53,290 bases of DNA from Candidatus Poribacteria bacterium (GTDB taxonomy: Bacteria > Poribacteria > WGA-4E > WGA-3G). Both the position numbers and the translations under genes were made by a program. Below are positions 29,421 to 38,020 of this stretch, in pieces (position 1 is the first letter of the stretch; every line of letters begins with the position of its first letter). Below the pieces are notes generated by a model. It saw only the letters and a program-made list of their open reading frames with translations. It had not been told where the DNA came from and ran no database searches. The stretch lies in contig JAPPES010000119.1 of the NCBI GenBank assembly GCA_028824125.1, positions 1 to 53,290 of the forward strand, read 5' to 3'.

Positions 29421-30272
29421 ATGAATTTGAAACGTGTCACATTATTTATCTTCATTCTAATTCTCTCATTTTTCTGCCATTTCACTTCAATCGCAGGAGA
29501 GAATCTTCTTGCCTTCGGTGACCACTTTTCTAAATTAGGAAATTATGATGCGGCTATTACCGAATACAAACGTTTTCTGTTTTTTCATCCAGATGATACG
29601 CGTACAGCAGCGGTGCACCTTAAAATTGGACGCGCCTACAGGGCACAAGGATTATGGGAAGAAGCAATTTTAGCCATGCGAAATGCTGTGTTATACGCTC
29701 TGAGCGAAGAAGAAAAATCGAAATGCCAGCTTGAACTTGCGGTAACCCTTATCGCCTCACAGAACTACGATCTTGCCCGATTTGAATTAATAAGAGTAAC
29801 AATCCGCATGCCATCTGGGCCTCTGTATCAACGCGCCCTTTTCTTGCAAGCTATTGCATATATTTATCAGTTTCAATGGGAAGAAGCGCGTGAGGTACTG
29901 CAAAATTACACTACAGATGAAATGCTTGATAAACTGTTTGACAAAGCAGCTAATCTTCCGCGTAAATCTACCGGAGTTGCAAAAGTGCTATCCGCAATCC
30001 TTCCAGGGGCAGGGCAGGTTTATGCAGGCAATTGGTGGGGTGGATTAAACGCGCTTATGCTAAACGGTGTTTTCGGCTATGTTGCAGTTGATAGCGTTTT
30101 GGATAGACATTACGTAGATGCAGTATCGTGGACGTACTTTATTTTTCAGCGGTATTATCTGGGTAATTTATATAGAGCGGAAAAGACTGTTGATGAATTT
30201 AATGAAAATATATCCCGCGGTGCAGCAGATAACATTTTGAAACGACTCCAAGAGATTGTTGACACACCTTAA
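29421..30272 (+). CDS. TPR-repeat exported protein
   Basis: 283 residues. An N-terminal hydrophobic signal (VTLFIFILILSFFCHFTSIAG) precedes TPR-like helical repeats over residues 28-160 (LGNYDAAITEYKRFLFFHPDD, AQGLWEEAILAMRNAV, ASQNYDLARFELIRV). The C-terminal third has PGAGQVYAGNWWGGLNALM, a glycine-rich membrane-associated motif often found in DUF5683-like envelope proteins. It is a lone plus-strand gene that converges with the TRAP gene. Role unknown; a scaffold in the cell envelope is plausible. Confidence 0.8.
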   Translation: MNLKRVTLFIFILILSFFCHFTSIAGENLLAFGDHFSKLGNYDAAITEYKRFLFFHPDDTRTAAVHLKIGRAYRAQGLWEEAILAMRNAVLYALSEEEKSKCQLELAVTLIASQNYDLARFELIRVTIRMPSGPLYQRALFLQAIAYIYQFQWEEAREVLQNYTTDEMLDKLFDKAANLPRKSTGVAKVLSAILPGAGQVYAGNWWGGLNALMLNGVFGYVAVDSVLDRHYVDAVSWTYFIFQRYYLGNLYRAEKTVDEFNENISRGAADNILKRLQEIVDTP

Positions 30273-30280
30273 AGCTAAAT

Positions 30281-32185
30281 CTACGATGCAGTGCGCTTCT
30301 GAACTATGAACACAGAGGTAAAGAGAACTATTGCTGGAATGAACGTCCAGATATTATTTGTGTAGGCGAGAAACGCTGCAAGCGCGAGTAAAATCGATTC
30401 GGACCAACGCGTTTTCCGCATAAAGTAACCCATCGTCAGAATAGAAAAGATAACAGTGCCAACTAATGCTGTTACAACAGCCATGGTATTTTGAAGTAGC
30501 GTCCCTGAAAACAGGATATGTGTATACGCGAATAGGAGCGGCATGATATATAAAAGTTTGGCGAACTTAAAACATGCCCACCCTGTTTTCCACGGGTCTG
30601 CCCGAGCGATAGCTGCACCAGCATAAGCTCCTAACGCAACTGGCGGTGTAATATTGGAATCTTGGCTGAGCCAGAAGATAATCAGATGGGCAGCGATAAT
30701 TGGTCCAGCTATCCCATGACTTTCCAGCATTGGCACAAGAATTGGCACGGCAAGTTGCGATGTAATCAAGTAAGCAGCGGTAACTGGAATCCCCATTCCT
30801 AAGACTAAAGAAGCAGCTGCAAGCAGCAATACTGCAATTGCCCTATTATTGCCTGCTACTGATAACACTAAATCTGGAAATATTCTTCCTAAGCCTGTCA
30901 GATCGATGATAGCAACAATAATACCTATAGTGCCAACTGCACCACCGATAGCGAGAGAATTTTTTGCCCCTGTGACCATCGCTTCCCAAATACGTTTCGG
31001 TGTTAACCGTGTTTCTGGGCGAAAATAACTTACTATTATCGTGACAAGAATTGAGAAAAACGCTGATTTGTAAGCAGAATAACCTCTCATGAGAGATAGA
31101 ATGAGAGTAATCAGCGGTAACAAGTAGTACCAACCCGTTTTAAGAAGTGTCCGAAGTTTCGGTATTTCTGCCTCAGGTATCGGTTCAAGCCCCTCTTTTT
31201 TCGCCTCAAAATGCACCATGACCCATACAGATAAAAAATAGAGAGCTGCTGGCACGATTGATATGAGAGCAATTTTACTATACGACACACCTGTCCGTTC
31301 TGCTATCAAGAACGCACCTGCTCCCATAACCGGTGGTAGGAACTGACCGCCGACAGACGCTGATGCTTCAACCGCACCCGCAATGTGCGGACGAAAACCG
31401 GTGCGTTTCATCAACGGAATAGTAAAGGCTCCAGTCGTAACAGTGTTTGCAATAGCACTCCCCGCAACAGAACCAAAGAAACCAGAGGTGACAACAGACA
31501 CTTTGGCAGCACCGCCAATTGACTTCCCTGTAAGTGACATCGGTAAGTTGATAAAGAATTGCCCTACACCAGATTTCTCTAAAAACGCACCGAAAAAAAT
31601 AAAAAGAATCACATAAGTTGCCATTACGTTTGCCATAATGCCGAAAATTCCATCTTGTCCAAAAAAGCAGTGTTCGATAATCCGTCTAAACGAAAAACCT
31701 TGGTGTGCAATAGTTTCCGGCATTACACGACCAAACAATGCGTATAGGATACCAACTGCCGCGATGATAGGCAATCCCCACCCAACTGTACGCCTGCTCA
31801 CCTCAAAACTAACGATAAGTCCTATTGCTCCCATCACAATATCTAAAGGTGTATATGCACCTGCGCGATTTACAATATTCGGATAATCTATAATCCAATA
31901 GCCGATTGCGCAAACGCTGAGGCATACCAGCAACATATCAAGAATAGAGGGACGGGAGATAGGAGAACTTTGATGTAATCTATAGAGGATGCCGATTAGG
32001 GCAAATGTGAGGAGTAAATATAAACCGAGATGATATTGTTCGGCAGCGGTGCCGAAACCTGCACTATAGATGTAGAAACCAACGAAAAAGACCGCGCTAA
32101 TCTCAAAAACCCACTTTGAAATGCCTTTTAATTCAGAACGTTGTTTTGTAAATTCTGCAACGTCTTTTGCTTGTGTTTCTTCCAT
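30281..32185 (-). CDS. TRAP transporter fused permease (4TM/12TM)
   Basis: 634 residues, hydrophobic throughout. The N-terminal quarter is the small (DctQ-type) part. The rest is the large DctM-type part, with GGAAKVSVVTSGFFGSVAGS, PPVMGAGAFLIAERTGVSY and a second AAYLITSQLAVPIL...GIAGPIIAAH...WLSQDSNITPPV half. Fused TRAP permeases normally work with a TAXI-family periplasmic receptor for carboxylates or amino acids. None is adjacent; the preceding gene, six bases upstream, is an outer-membrane-type protein. Confidence 0.92.
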   Translation of the reverse strand: MEETQAKDVAEFTKQRSELKGISKWVFEISAVFFVGFYIYSAGFGTAAEQYHLGLYLLLTFALIGILYRLHQSSPISRPSILDMLLVCLSVCAIGYWIIDYPNIVNRAGAYTPLDIVMGAIGLIVSFEVSRRTVGWGLPIIAAVGILYALFGRVMPETIAHQGFSFRRIIEHCFFGQDGIFGIMANVMATYVILFIFFGAFLEKSGVGQFFINLPMSLTGKSIGGAAKVSVVTSGFFGSVAGSAIANTVTTGAFTIPLMKRTGFRPHIAGAVEASASVGGQFLPPVMGAGAFLIAERTGVSYSKIALISIVPAALYFLSVWVMVHFEAKKEGLEPIPEAEIPKLRTLLKTGWYYLLPLITLILSLMRGYSAYKSAFFSILVTIIVSYFRPETRLTPKRIWEAMVTGAKNSLAIGGAVGTIGIIVAIIDLTGLGRIFPDLVLSVAGNNRAIAVLLLAAASLVLGMGIPVTAAYLITSQLAVPILVPMLESHGIAGPIIAAHLIIFWLSQDSNITPPVALGAYAGAAIARADPWKTGWACFKFAKLLYIMPLLFAYTHILFSGTLLQNTMAVVTALVGTVIFSILTMGYFMRKTRWSESILLALAAFLAYTNNIWTFIPAIVLFTSVFIVQKRTAS

Positions 32186-32191
32186 AAGGCA

Positions 32192-33580
32192 CTAAAAATT
32201 TGTGTTTACACCTACCATGATCGAAGTTTTATGGATAGGTTCGAATTGGGAGATTCCTTCATCCGTTTGGACACGCCGGAATCGGTACTCTTTAATGAAG
32301 AGTGTTTGAACAGGAGGTAAAATTGCATAACGAATTTCGAGCGTGAGTGCTGACTTTTTATCAAGGTCAAACAGATCCATGAAAAAGTTAGTTTCGCCAT
32401 CTTCCCCAATATTTCGTTTTGTATAGAACGCGCGAAACGTGAGGCGCGGGACTAATCCAGATTCTTTAATGCCAAGATAGATTTTAGAGGTGTTGTTGTC
32501 GTAGGTCTCATAAGCCCCTAAGAAATGGAGCTGCGGCATTGGTTGCCAAATCAGTTGTGTGAAAAATCCGCGTCTCGCTGCATTGTTCGTTTCGTATCCC
32601 CAAAATTCTGGCACCCCTGTTTCGTAGGTATAATCAAACACGGCAGGGATATATCCATCACTAAAGGTACGGTACTCAAATTTGAAAATGGCTTTGGTAG
32701 CAGCGAACCCAATACCAACAGCGTTACCCCATCCCAATTCTTTTACGGAGTTTTCTGAATGTGATTTAGTTTTTTCTTTAGCTGCTATAGGCTCTAACGC
32801 AAAATTTTCTGGATTAGGGGGTGGATTAAGCATAACGAAATCGTCATATAGATCGAGCCGAAAAGAACTTCGCTCAATAATCGGGAATCCTACATCAAAA
32901 CCGACCGCGTCCAAAGGTTCTTCACCTTCTTTCTCGGTATCTGGGTCGATATCGGTCAGATAGGTAGCGCCGAGTTCAAATCGCGTCAGCAAGGTGTTAT
33001 TTTCTGGGCGTTGAAACGGGCGAAAAAATCCACGTCCACCAAAAATTGTTGGATGCCCAAGGTCGTTCACCATTGTTTCAACACCGGACCGGTTATCAGA
33101 TTTTCTAAGGTTCAGGTGCAGCCCGCGCCGATCATGGTTAGAATAACCGGACATAATGGATCCGTGTCCAATTGTCAGATAATCGAACTCGCCAAGGCGG
33201 CAGTAGAAAGGATCGTAAGGATCACCATAACTGATGTAACGAATCAGCCGCATCCATGTGCTTGCGCTATCCCATATTTCGCCATCCTCAGCAAGAAATT
33301 GATCTTGGGCATTTTCTGCATAAGGATTGTAAAGCAAAACAAAGTCAAAACCGATACCGATCTTTCCGAGTGGAATCTCTGGTTGAAGTTGGATACGCAC
33401 ATAAGCATCACCGTTGATGAATGTTAGCCCGCCACCATAAAACCCGCTTGTAAGGAAGCTTTGCTCTGCCATCGGTGTTAATCGTTCCTGGGCGGAAGTC
33501 GGGGAAACGATTGTTAGTATTAAAATCACTGAAGCGAAAATGCCGTTATAAAATACTTTTAGAACAGAATTATCTCTCAA
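32192..33580 (-). CDS. outer-membrane beta-barrel-like protein
   Basis: 462 residues. A signal peptide ends at SPTSAQE. The rest is rich in alternating polar/aromatic strands (FRLDLYDDFVML, GIGFAATKAIFKFEYRTF, PRLTFRAFYTKRN) and ends with Phe (VGVNTNF), typical of outer membrane barrels. I do not recognise a named family. The start appears to be TTG, overlapping the TGA of the ABC ATPase gene, with GGAAGG upstream. The TRAP gene follows by six bases, so all four genes probably form one operon. Confidence 0.75.
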   Translation of the reverse strand: MRDNSVLKVFYNGIFASVILILTIVSPTSAQERLTPMAEQSFLTSGFYGGGLTFINGDAYVRIQLQPEIPLGKIGIGFDFVLLYNPYAENAQDQFLAEDGEIWDSASTWMRLIRYISYGDPYDPFYCRLGEFDYLTIGHGSIMSGYSNHDRRGLHLNLRKSDNRSGVETMVNDLGHPTIFGGRGFFRPFQRPENNTLLTRFELGATYLTDIDPDTEKEGEEPLDAVGFDVGFPIIERSSFRLDLYDDFVMLNPPPNPENFALEPIAAKEKTKSHSENSVKELGWGNAVGIGFAATKAIFKFEYRTFSDGYIPAVFDYTYETGVPEFWGYETNNAARRGFFTQLIWQPMPQLHFLGAYETYDNNTSKIYLGIKESGLVPRLTFRAFYTKRNIGEDGETNFFMDLFDLDKKSALTLEIRYAILPPVQTLFIKEYRFRRVQTDEGISQFEPIHKTSIMVGVNTNF

Positions 33581-34251
33581 GATGCAATTATCCTTCCATC
33601 TTTCATGTGGATAACGCGATCCGCATTTTCTTTCAACCCTTCGTGATGGGTCACAATTGCAATGGTGGTTTGGTGTTCCTGCCGCAGTTCTTGAATCAGG
33701 TCCATCAAGTTGTCACTTTGACGGCTGTCTAAGTTGGCAGTTGGTTCATCAGCGAAAATGATTTTGGGTCGGTTCGCGAGTGCTCGCGCAAAAGAGACGC
33801 GTTGTTTTTCCCCCCCAGACAGCTGCGCAGGACGATGGTGTAGGCGTTCACTTAAGCCGACACGGGTTAGCAGCTCTATTGCCCGGTTTTCTGCTTCAAA
33901 AGCCTTTGTCTTGGCAATATCCATGGCAATCATAACGTTTTCGAGGGCGGTGAGATACGGCAAAAGATGAAACATCTGAAAAACAAACCCAATCTTCTCT
34001 CGGCGAATGACGCTTAAGTCTCCGTTTTCCAAATTGATTGCTTCACCATCAATTCGGAGTTCCCCTGCATCTGGTGTTAAAATACATCCGAGTAGACTAA
34101 TCAGTGTTGTTTTACCGCAACCGCTGTCTCCCATAATCATCACCAATTCTTGCTCTTCGATTCGGATATCAACTGAATCAATAGCGATGACAGCAGCATC
34201 ACCAATACCAAAACGTTTTGTTAAACCGATTCCTTCTACGATAGTTGCCAT
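33577..34251 (-). CDS. ABC transporter ATPase (LolD/MacB type)
   Basis: 224 residues from ATG 34251, where AAGGA is seven bases upstream. Walker A is GDSGCGKTT, the signature is LSGGEKQRVSFARAL, Walker B is PKIIFADEPTANLD, and the switch His is in IVTHH. The closest subfamily is LolD/MacB/FtsE, which powers mechanotransmission permeases rather than direct import. It partners the permease just upstream. Confidence 0.94.
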   Translation of the reverse strand: MATIVEGIGLTKRFGIGDAAVIAIDSVDIRIEEQELVMIMGDSGCGKTTLISLLGCILTPDAGELRIDGEAINLENGDLSVIRREKIGFVFQMFHLLPYLTALENVMIAMDIAKTKAFEAENRAIELLTRVGLSERLHHRPAQLSGGEKQRVSFARALANRPKIIFADEPTANLDSRQSDNLMDLIQELRQEHQTTIAIVTHHEGLKENADRVIHMKDGRIIAS

Positions 34252-34276
34252 ATTAGTTTCCTTCAGTAAGGACGCT

Positions 34277-35509
34277 TTATGCACCATCACCACTACCTAC
34301 TAAAACTTCAGATGGGATATGTACATTTCGCGTCGATACACTATCAATTTCACCTCGGAATGCTATCATCGGATCAACCATAATCGCCTTGCGGGCTGCG
34401 AGATACCCGCTGCCACAACACACAATAAAACTGATGCTGGCAACAATGATCGATTCAACTAAATTAATCGCTACGAAGATGGGGGCTGCAGCCGCAAATA
34501 GATAGGATAGACAAAACCCTATAACAACCCCGATAACTGAAATGAGGGCGACCTGTTTTAGTAGCAGTGCCATCACATAGTTGTTGGAAGCACCGATGGC
34601 TTTTAGGACACCAATTTCCTGCGTCTTTTCGAGCATCGTCACATAAGTAATCATCCCAACAAGCAATCCTGCAGCTAACCATAACATGACTCGCAAAAAC
34701 TGCACCGCTTTCATCGGTTCATCAACATAATATCCAATAATATCTTTGAGTGTCTGTTCTACAGTACGCGCTTCAATAGCATCTGAAGCATCTAAATTGG
34801 CAGCTACCTTTTCTGGCTGTTCAATCTTTTCTGTTTGTCCATTCACATCTACTCGGACAATTGGTTTCGATCTGGCAATCATCATATTGACGCGCGGATA
34901 GTTGCCAAGTAGCACTTTCTGGGCGACGCGGATATCCATAAAAAGGAGCGGCGTATCTAAAACGAACATCAGGCTTTCTGTCTTTCCTACAACCTTAACT
35001 GTTTCAGTGCCGATCGTAATCTGTTGACCGATTTCAAGCCCCATCTTTTCATCAACAATTACTTCATTGGGGACAGGGTCTTCAGGACGATAGTCCTCAA
35101 ACTCACTTGATTTGAACATTTTGCCTTCAATAACATGTTTGGGACCACCAAACTTGCCCGTCATATAACCGACAACAATAGCCTTTGTAGATTTTCCATG
35201 TATTTTAGGTTGCGCTTGTGCAAAGATAAGAGGCGACACAGAACCAGTTACAAAATCTTGTGCGGCAGTCAAAGGTGCCATATTTTCCTCAATCAGAAGT
35301 GAAAACCCGATGAAGGCACCGCCAGACCCTTCAGCAGAAATCCAGATGTCCGCACCAGTGGATTTTACGTATTGCTGCGCTTGTATGCGCATGCCGTTCA
35401 TAATACCACCTAATAGCAGAATCAATGAAATCAGCACAGTAATGCCGAGTGCGGTTAGCACAACTCGTGCTTGACGATACCGCATGTCTTTGAGGAACAG
35501 TGTGTTCAT
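34277..35509 (-). CDS. ABC permease, MacB/FtsX fold
   Basis: 410 residues from ATG 35509. One N-terminal membrane segment (VVLTALGITVLISLILLLGG) is followed by a large periplasmic MacB-PCD-like domain of about 230 residues and three C-terminal segments of the FtsX domain (EKTQEIGVLKAIGASNNYVMALLL). This is the layout of type VII ABC systems. No membrane-fusion protein is adjacent. The neighbouring barrel-like protein could be an outer membrane partner or cargo. Confidence 0.9.
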   Translation of the reverse strand: MNTLFLKDMRYRQARVVLTALGITVLISLILLLGGIMNGMRIQAQQYVKSTGADIWISAEGSGGAFIGFSLLIEENMAPLTAAQDFVTGSVSPLIFAQAQPKIHGKSTKAIVVGYMTGKFGGPKHVIEGKMFKSSEFEDYRPEDPVPNEVIVDEKMGLEIGQQITIGTETVKVVGKTESLMFVLDTPLLFMDIRVAQKVLLGNYPRVNMMIARSKPIVRVDVNGQTEKIEQPEKVAANLDASDAIEARTVEQTLKDIIGYYVDEPMKAVQFLRVMLWLAAGLLVGMITYVTMLEKTQEIGVLKAIGASNNYVMALLLKQVALISVIGVVIGFCLSYLFAAAAPIFVAINLVESIIVASISFIVCCGSGYLAARKAIMVDPMIAFRGEIDSVSTRNVHIPSEVLVGSGDGA

Positions 35510-35582
35510 ATTTGACCTGTTTTCAGTTTGTACCGGCAACGCTTGAAAACTTACTTATTGCTCTTTCTCACCAATATATGCC

Positions 35583-35876
35583 TTATTCTGAGTCCTTTTC
35601 TTTACAATATTTGATCACCCAATACGTAATATTCCGCAGCACGATTACTAATGCCAAAACGGCAATGTTTTCCCAAAACGTTGCTCTGATCGTCTCATTA
35701 AAACGTTCAAATAATGGTAATGTGGCATCTGTGTCACGCCAGGCTCTGATGTGAAAAAAGATAAACAACCCTGCTGGTATTAGGGTAACCCAAACACCAC
35801 TTATCAGCACTATGACTTCTAACGTAAGATCGGCTGCGACTGACATCAACCTAAGCAGTTTGTTGAATTTCTTCAA
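35583..35876 (-). CDS. small membrane protein of unknown function
   Basis: 97 residues with two or three hydrophobic segments (LTLEVIVLISGVWVTLIPAGLFIFF and FWENIAVLALVIVLRNITYWVI) and charged ends. Unrecognised. ATG start. It lies 73 bp upstream of the ABC permease gene, so may be in the same transcript. Confidence 0.6.
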   Translation of the reverse strand: MKKFNKLLRLMSVAADLTLEVIVLISGVWVTLIPAGLFIFFHIRAWRDTDATLPLFERFNETIRATFWENIAVLALVIVLRNITYWVIKYCKEKDSE

Positions 35877-35896
35877 ATTGGACCTCTCATAAGATT

Positions 35897-36796
35897 TTAA
35901 ACTGAGGAGGCAAGTTGTTCGTGCATTGTCTGCCGTTTTCGTCTGTGCAGCTGGACATGATCCAAATAAGTGCCTACATCTGCCTCAGCACCAGTATCAC
36001 GATCTAAAAACAGTGGAAATTCGGACGCAGGAGGTTTGGCGTTGTGATAGGCGTGACCATAACTTCGCATGATGATACGTTGTTCGCGGTTGAGTGTTTC
36101 TAACCACTCTGGTGAGGAATGGAATCGATCCGCAGGAGTAACCCACGATGGACAATACGCAACGAAAATGTTGTAGCGCACTACATCGCTTTCGTTTGGC
36201 TCCACACGATGCCAAATGCTGGAGTGCATCACCGTCATTGTGCCTTTACGGGGACAGACAACCATCTCTCCCGGAATACTCTTGTGTGTGTCATACCCAT
36301 CCATATATTGATGCCGATGGCTTCCCGGTAATACAACGAGATTGCCCATTTTCTCGTGCGGTAGGTCTGTTAACCAATACCCGATTTTGATTTGTAACGG
36401 CAATTTCGGTGAAAAGACGCCATAGGGAAGTGCACGTGCGCCGTCAGGGTGCCACTGATTGTACTGTTTACCACCGGGCGGGCGTAAGAAAAATTGGCTC
36501 TGATGTAGTTTGAGGAGTTCCCCAAAGAGGTCGTAGGCATAACCGACATGTCGCTTATGATCAATCAAGCTTGAAAAAATGGGGTCGCGTTCAACAATGT
36601 TCTCCATATGGAGAAATCCACCTGGCGTCCATTTCGGATTGGTCACAGCAGTGCGATCTATTGCATCAATATAGGCACCAATGTCTTCATCGGAGATAGC
36701 GTCTTCAATGAAGATGATACCGTCTTCGTTGAACGTTTCCCACTGTTCCGATGTGAATCCGGGTGGTGCAATGCGATATTTCTGTTCGGTTTCCAC
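35897..36796 (-). CDS. phytanoyl-CoA dioxygenase (PhyH) family protein
   Basis: 299 residues. The Fe(II)/2-oxoglutarate ligands are visible as HPD in NQWHPDGARAL and a distal His in MHSSIWHRVEPN, with Arg in VVRYNIFV for 2-oxoglutarate. The PGSHRHQYM segment is typical of the family. Members hydroxylate very diverse substrates, so none is assigned. GTG start preceded by a near-perfect AAAGGAGGTG. PhyH proteins are heavily expanded in Poribacteria. Confidence 0.92.
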   Translation of the reverse strand: METEQKYRIAPPGFTSEQWETFNEDGIIFIEDAISDEDIGAYIDAIDRTAVTNPKWTPGGFLHMENIVERDPIFSSLIDHKRHVGYAYDLFGELLKLHQSQFFLRPPGGKQYNQWHPDGARALPYGVFSPKLPLQIKIGYWLTDLPHEKMGNLVVLPGSHRHQYMDGYDTHKSIPGEMVVCPRKGTMTVMHSSIWHRVEPNESDVVRYNIFVAYCPSWVTPADRFHSSPEWLETLNREQRIIMRSYGHAYHNAKPPASEFPLFLDRDTGAEADVGTYLDHVQLHRRKRQTMHEQLASSV

Positions 36797-36832
36797 TGGA
36801 CACCTCCTTTGGTCGAATTAAAAAAACAGTGT

Positions 36833-36895
36833 GTAGGTTGGGTTGAGTTTGCGAAACGCAATACCCAAAATAGGTGTCTGTTCAACCCAACCTAC
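36833..36895. repeat. large hairpin repeat
   Basis: Inverted arms gtaggttgggttga (36833-36846) and tcaacccaacctac (36882-36895) enclose a smaller hairpin ttgcgaaacgcaa. It sits between two minus-strand genes. The trailing cctacggg resembles the ends of the hairpins at 26650 and 44886. Confidence 0.65.
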
Positions 36896-36953
36896 GGGTT
36901 TAGTCTAACTCACTTTAAGTAGGAGCAAATTCTGTGCCAATCTGAAATATATC

Positions 36954-37472
36954 CTATTTTTCGGTATCTGCTGAGCTACTCTTTTTCAGCTTGGCGATCT
37001 CATACTGATAGACACCGTGCCTATAGGCAAGCACCATCTGGTTATTTACATTCATTGTAAAGTTATATTCCGTATATTCTATCGGTATGCCGTAAAGGAT
37101 GTGTCCGTTTCGGAATGTCACCTTGACGTTTTTCTGTGCCAACTTGCTCATGGGACGTCTCCCGATGATTTTTGGTCGTTTTTGCGGATCTTTATCGGTT
37201 CGGAGCTTTTGCTCTTCAACTTCTTTGTTCATCCGCAAAGCGTCCCCCAAGTTTTCTGCGGACTCTGGCATCAGAGAGAAGAGAACATCTATTTTGTTGA
37301 ACAAACCCGTAGATGTGTGGATCTCATATTTCTCTATTTCTGTGATATTTACCTTTTTGATGCCGTCATACGTTACCAGCAGCACGGGATTCTGAAACCT
37401 CTCAAGCAGGGTTATCGCTTCAAGGTTTTGGTCTGGATCGTTTTGTTGTGCTGGACTGTTTTGTTGTGTCAT
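36954..37472 (-). CDS. hypothetical protein, possible tandem Sm/Hfq-like
   Basis: 172 residues with no signal or membrane segment. Two segments recall the Sm fold of Hfq: FQNPVLLVTYDGIKKVNITE (about residues 26-45) and NVKVTFRNGHILYGIPIEYT (about 113-132), the latter followed by QMVLAYRHGVYQYEIAK, reminiscent of the Hfq VYKHAI strand. Between them is a charged linker of about 45 residues. GGAGGT precedes the ATG, so the gene is well translated. The RNA-binding role is a guess from pattern. Confidence 0.6.
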   Translation of the reverse strand: MTQQNSPAQQNDPDQNLEAITLLERFQNPVLLVTYDGIKKVNITEIEKYEIHTSTGLFNKIDVLFSLMPESAENLGDALRMNKEVEEQKLRTDKDPQKRPKIIGRRPMSKLAQKNVKVTFRNGHILYGIPIEYTEYNFTMNVNNQMVLAYRHGVYQYEIAKLKKSSSADTEK

Positions 37473-37618
37473 GAGAAGTACCTCCCAAAATTATAATTTT
37501 AATATTTTACCATAAATCAGACTTAATTTGTGAATCTTTTTTTAGGCAATCTACACAGCTGATGGACTGCTTTGTGAATGCCTAAAAGAACTGCACAAAA
37601 AGGGGCAGCCTTTATACC

Positions 37619-37642
37619 TAACTGCACAAAATAGGGCAGTTA
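37619..37642. terminator. short hairpin between genes
   Basis: Perfect 7-bp stem TAACTGC/GCAGTTA around a ten-base loop, preceded by a partial direct copy (aactgcacaaaaaggggcag). It lies downstream of the 108-residue gene on the minus strand. No clear U-run. Confidence 0.4.
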
Positions 37643-37684
37643 GTCTGTGTGTTAATTTGGTGCAATTTGCGGTTTCAGAACGTT

Positions 37685-38011
37685 CTAATTCTTTCCAACG
37701 TCTTCTGATTTATTTGAACGAATTGACCAAAAGCCTGGTATCGGATTCTCTGCAAGTCCAGTTTTCTTCAAAAGTGTCAACGCCCGTGTGATGGGATGCT
37801 GAACGGACCTTGGCGGATGTCCACCTCGTTTAAGATGTGTTTCCTCAATAGTCCCTGCGATCTCCTCTTTTCCAGCAGCTTGTCCATCGAATAATTCTAA
37901 AATGAGTTCTTGTGCCATAAGCGGTGTAAGCGGCAATCCAACGTATTTATACGGATTATTCATAAAATGTTTCCACTTTATTAAGGGGCGGATGGCAACA
38001 TTGATGTTCAT
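37685..38011 (-). CDS. small winged-helix-like protein
   Basis: 108 residues, or 92 if the internal ATG at 37963 is used; neither start has a strong Shine-Dalgarno. The pattern LMAQELILELFDG...RGGHPPRSVQHPITRALTLLKKTGLAE...GFWSI suggests a winged-helix DNA-binding fold with a C-terminal hairpin. Basic overall. It starts nine bases after the large peptidase gene, so is probably cotranscribed. Function unknown. Confidence 0.6.
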   Translation of the reverse strand: MNINVAIRPLIKWKHFMNNPYKYVGLPLTPLMAQELILELFDGQAAGKEEIAGTIEETHLKRGGHPPRSVQHPITRALTLLKKTGLAENPIPGFWSIRSNKSEDVGKN

Positions 38012-38020
38012 TCATAAAAA

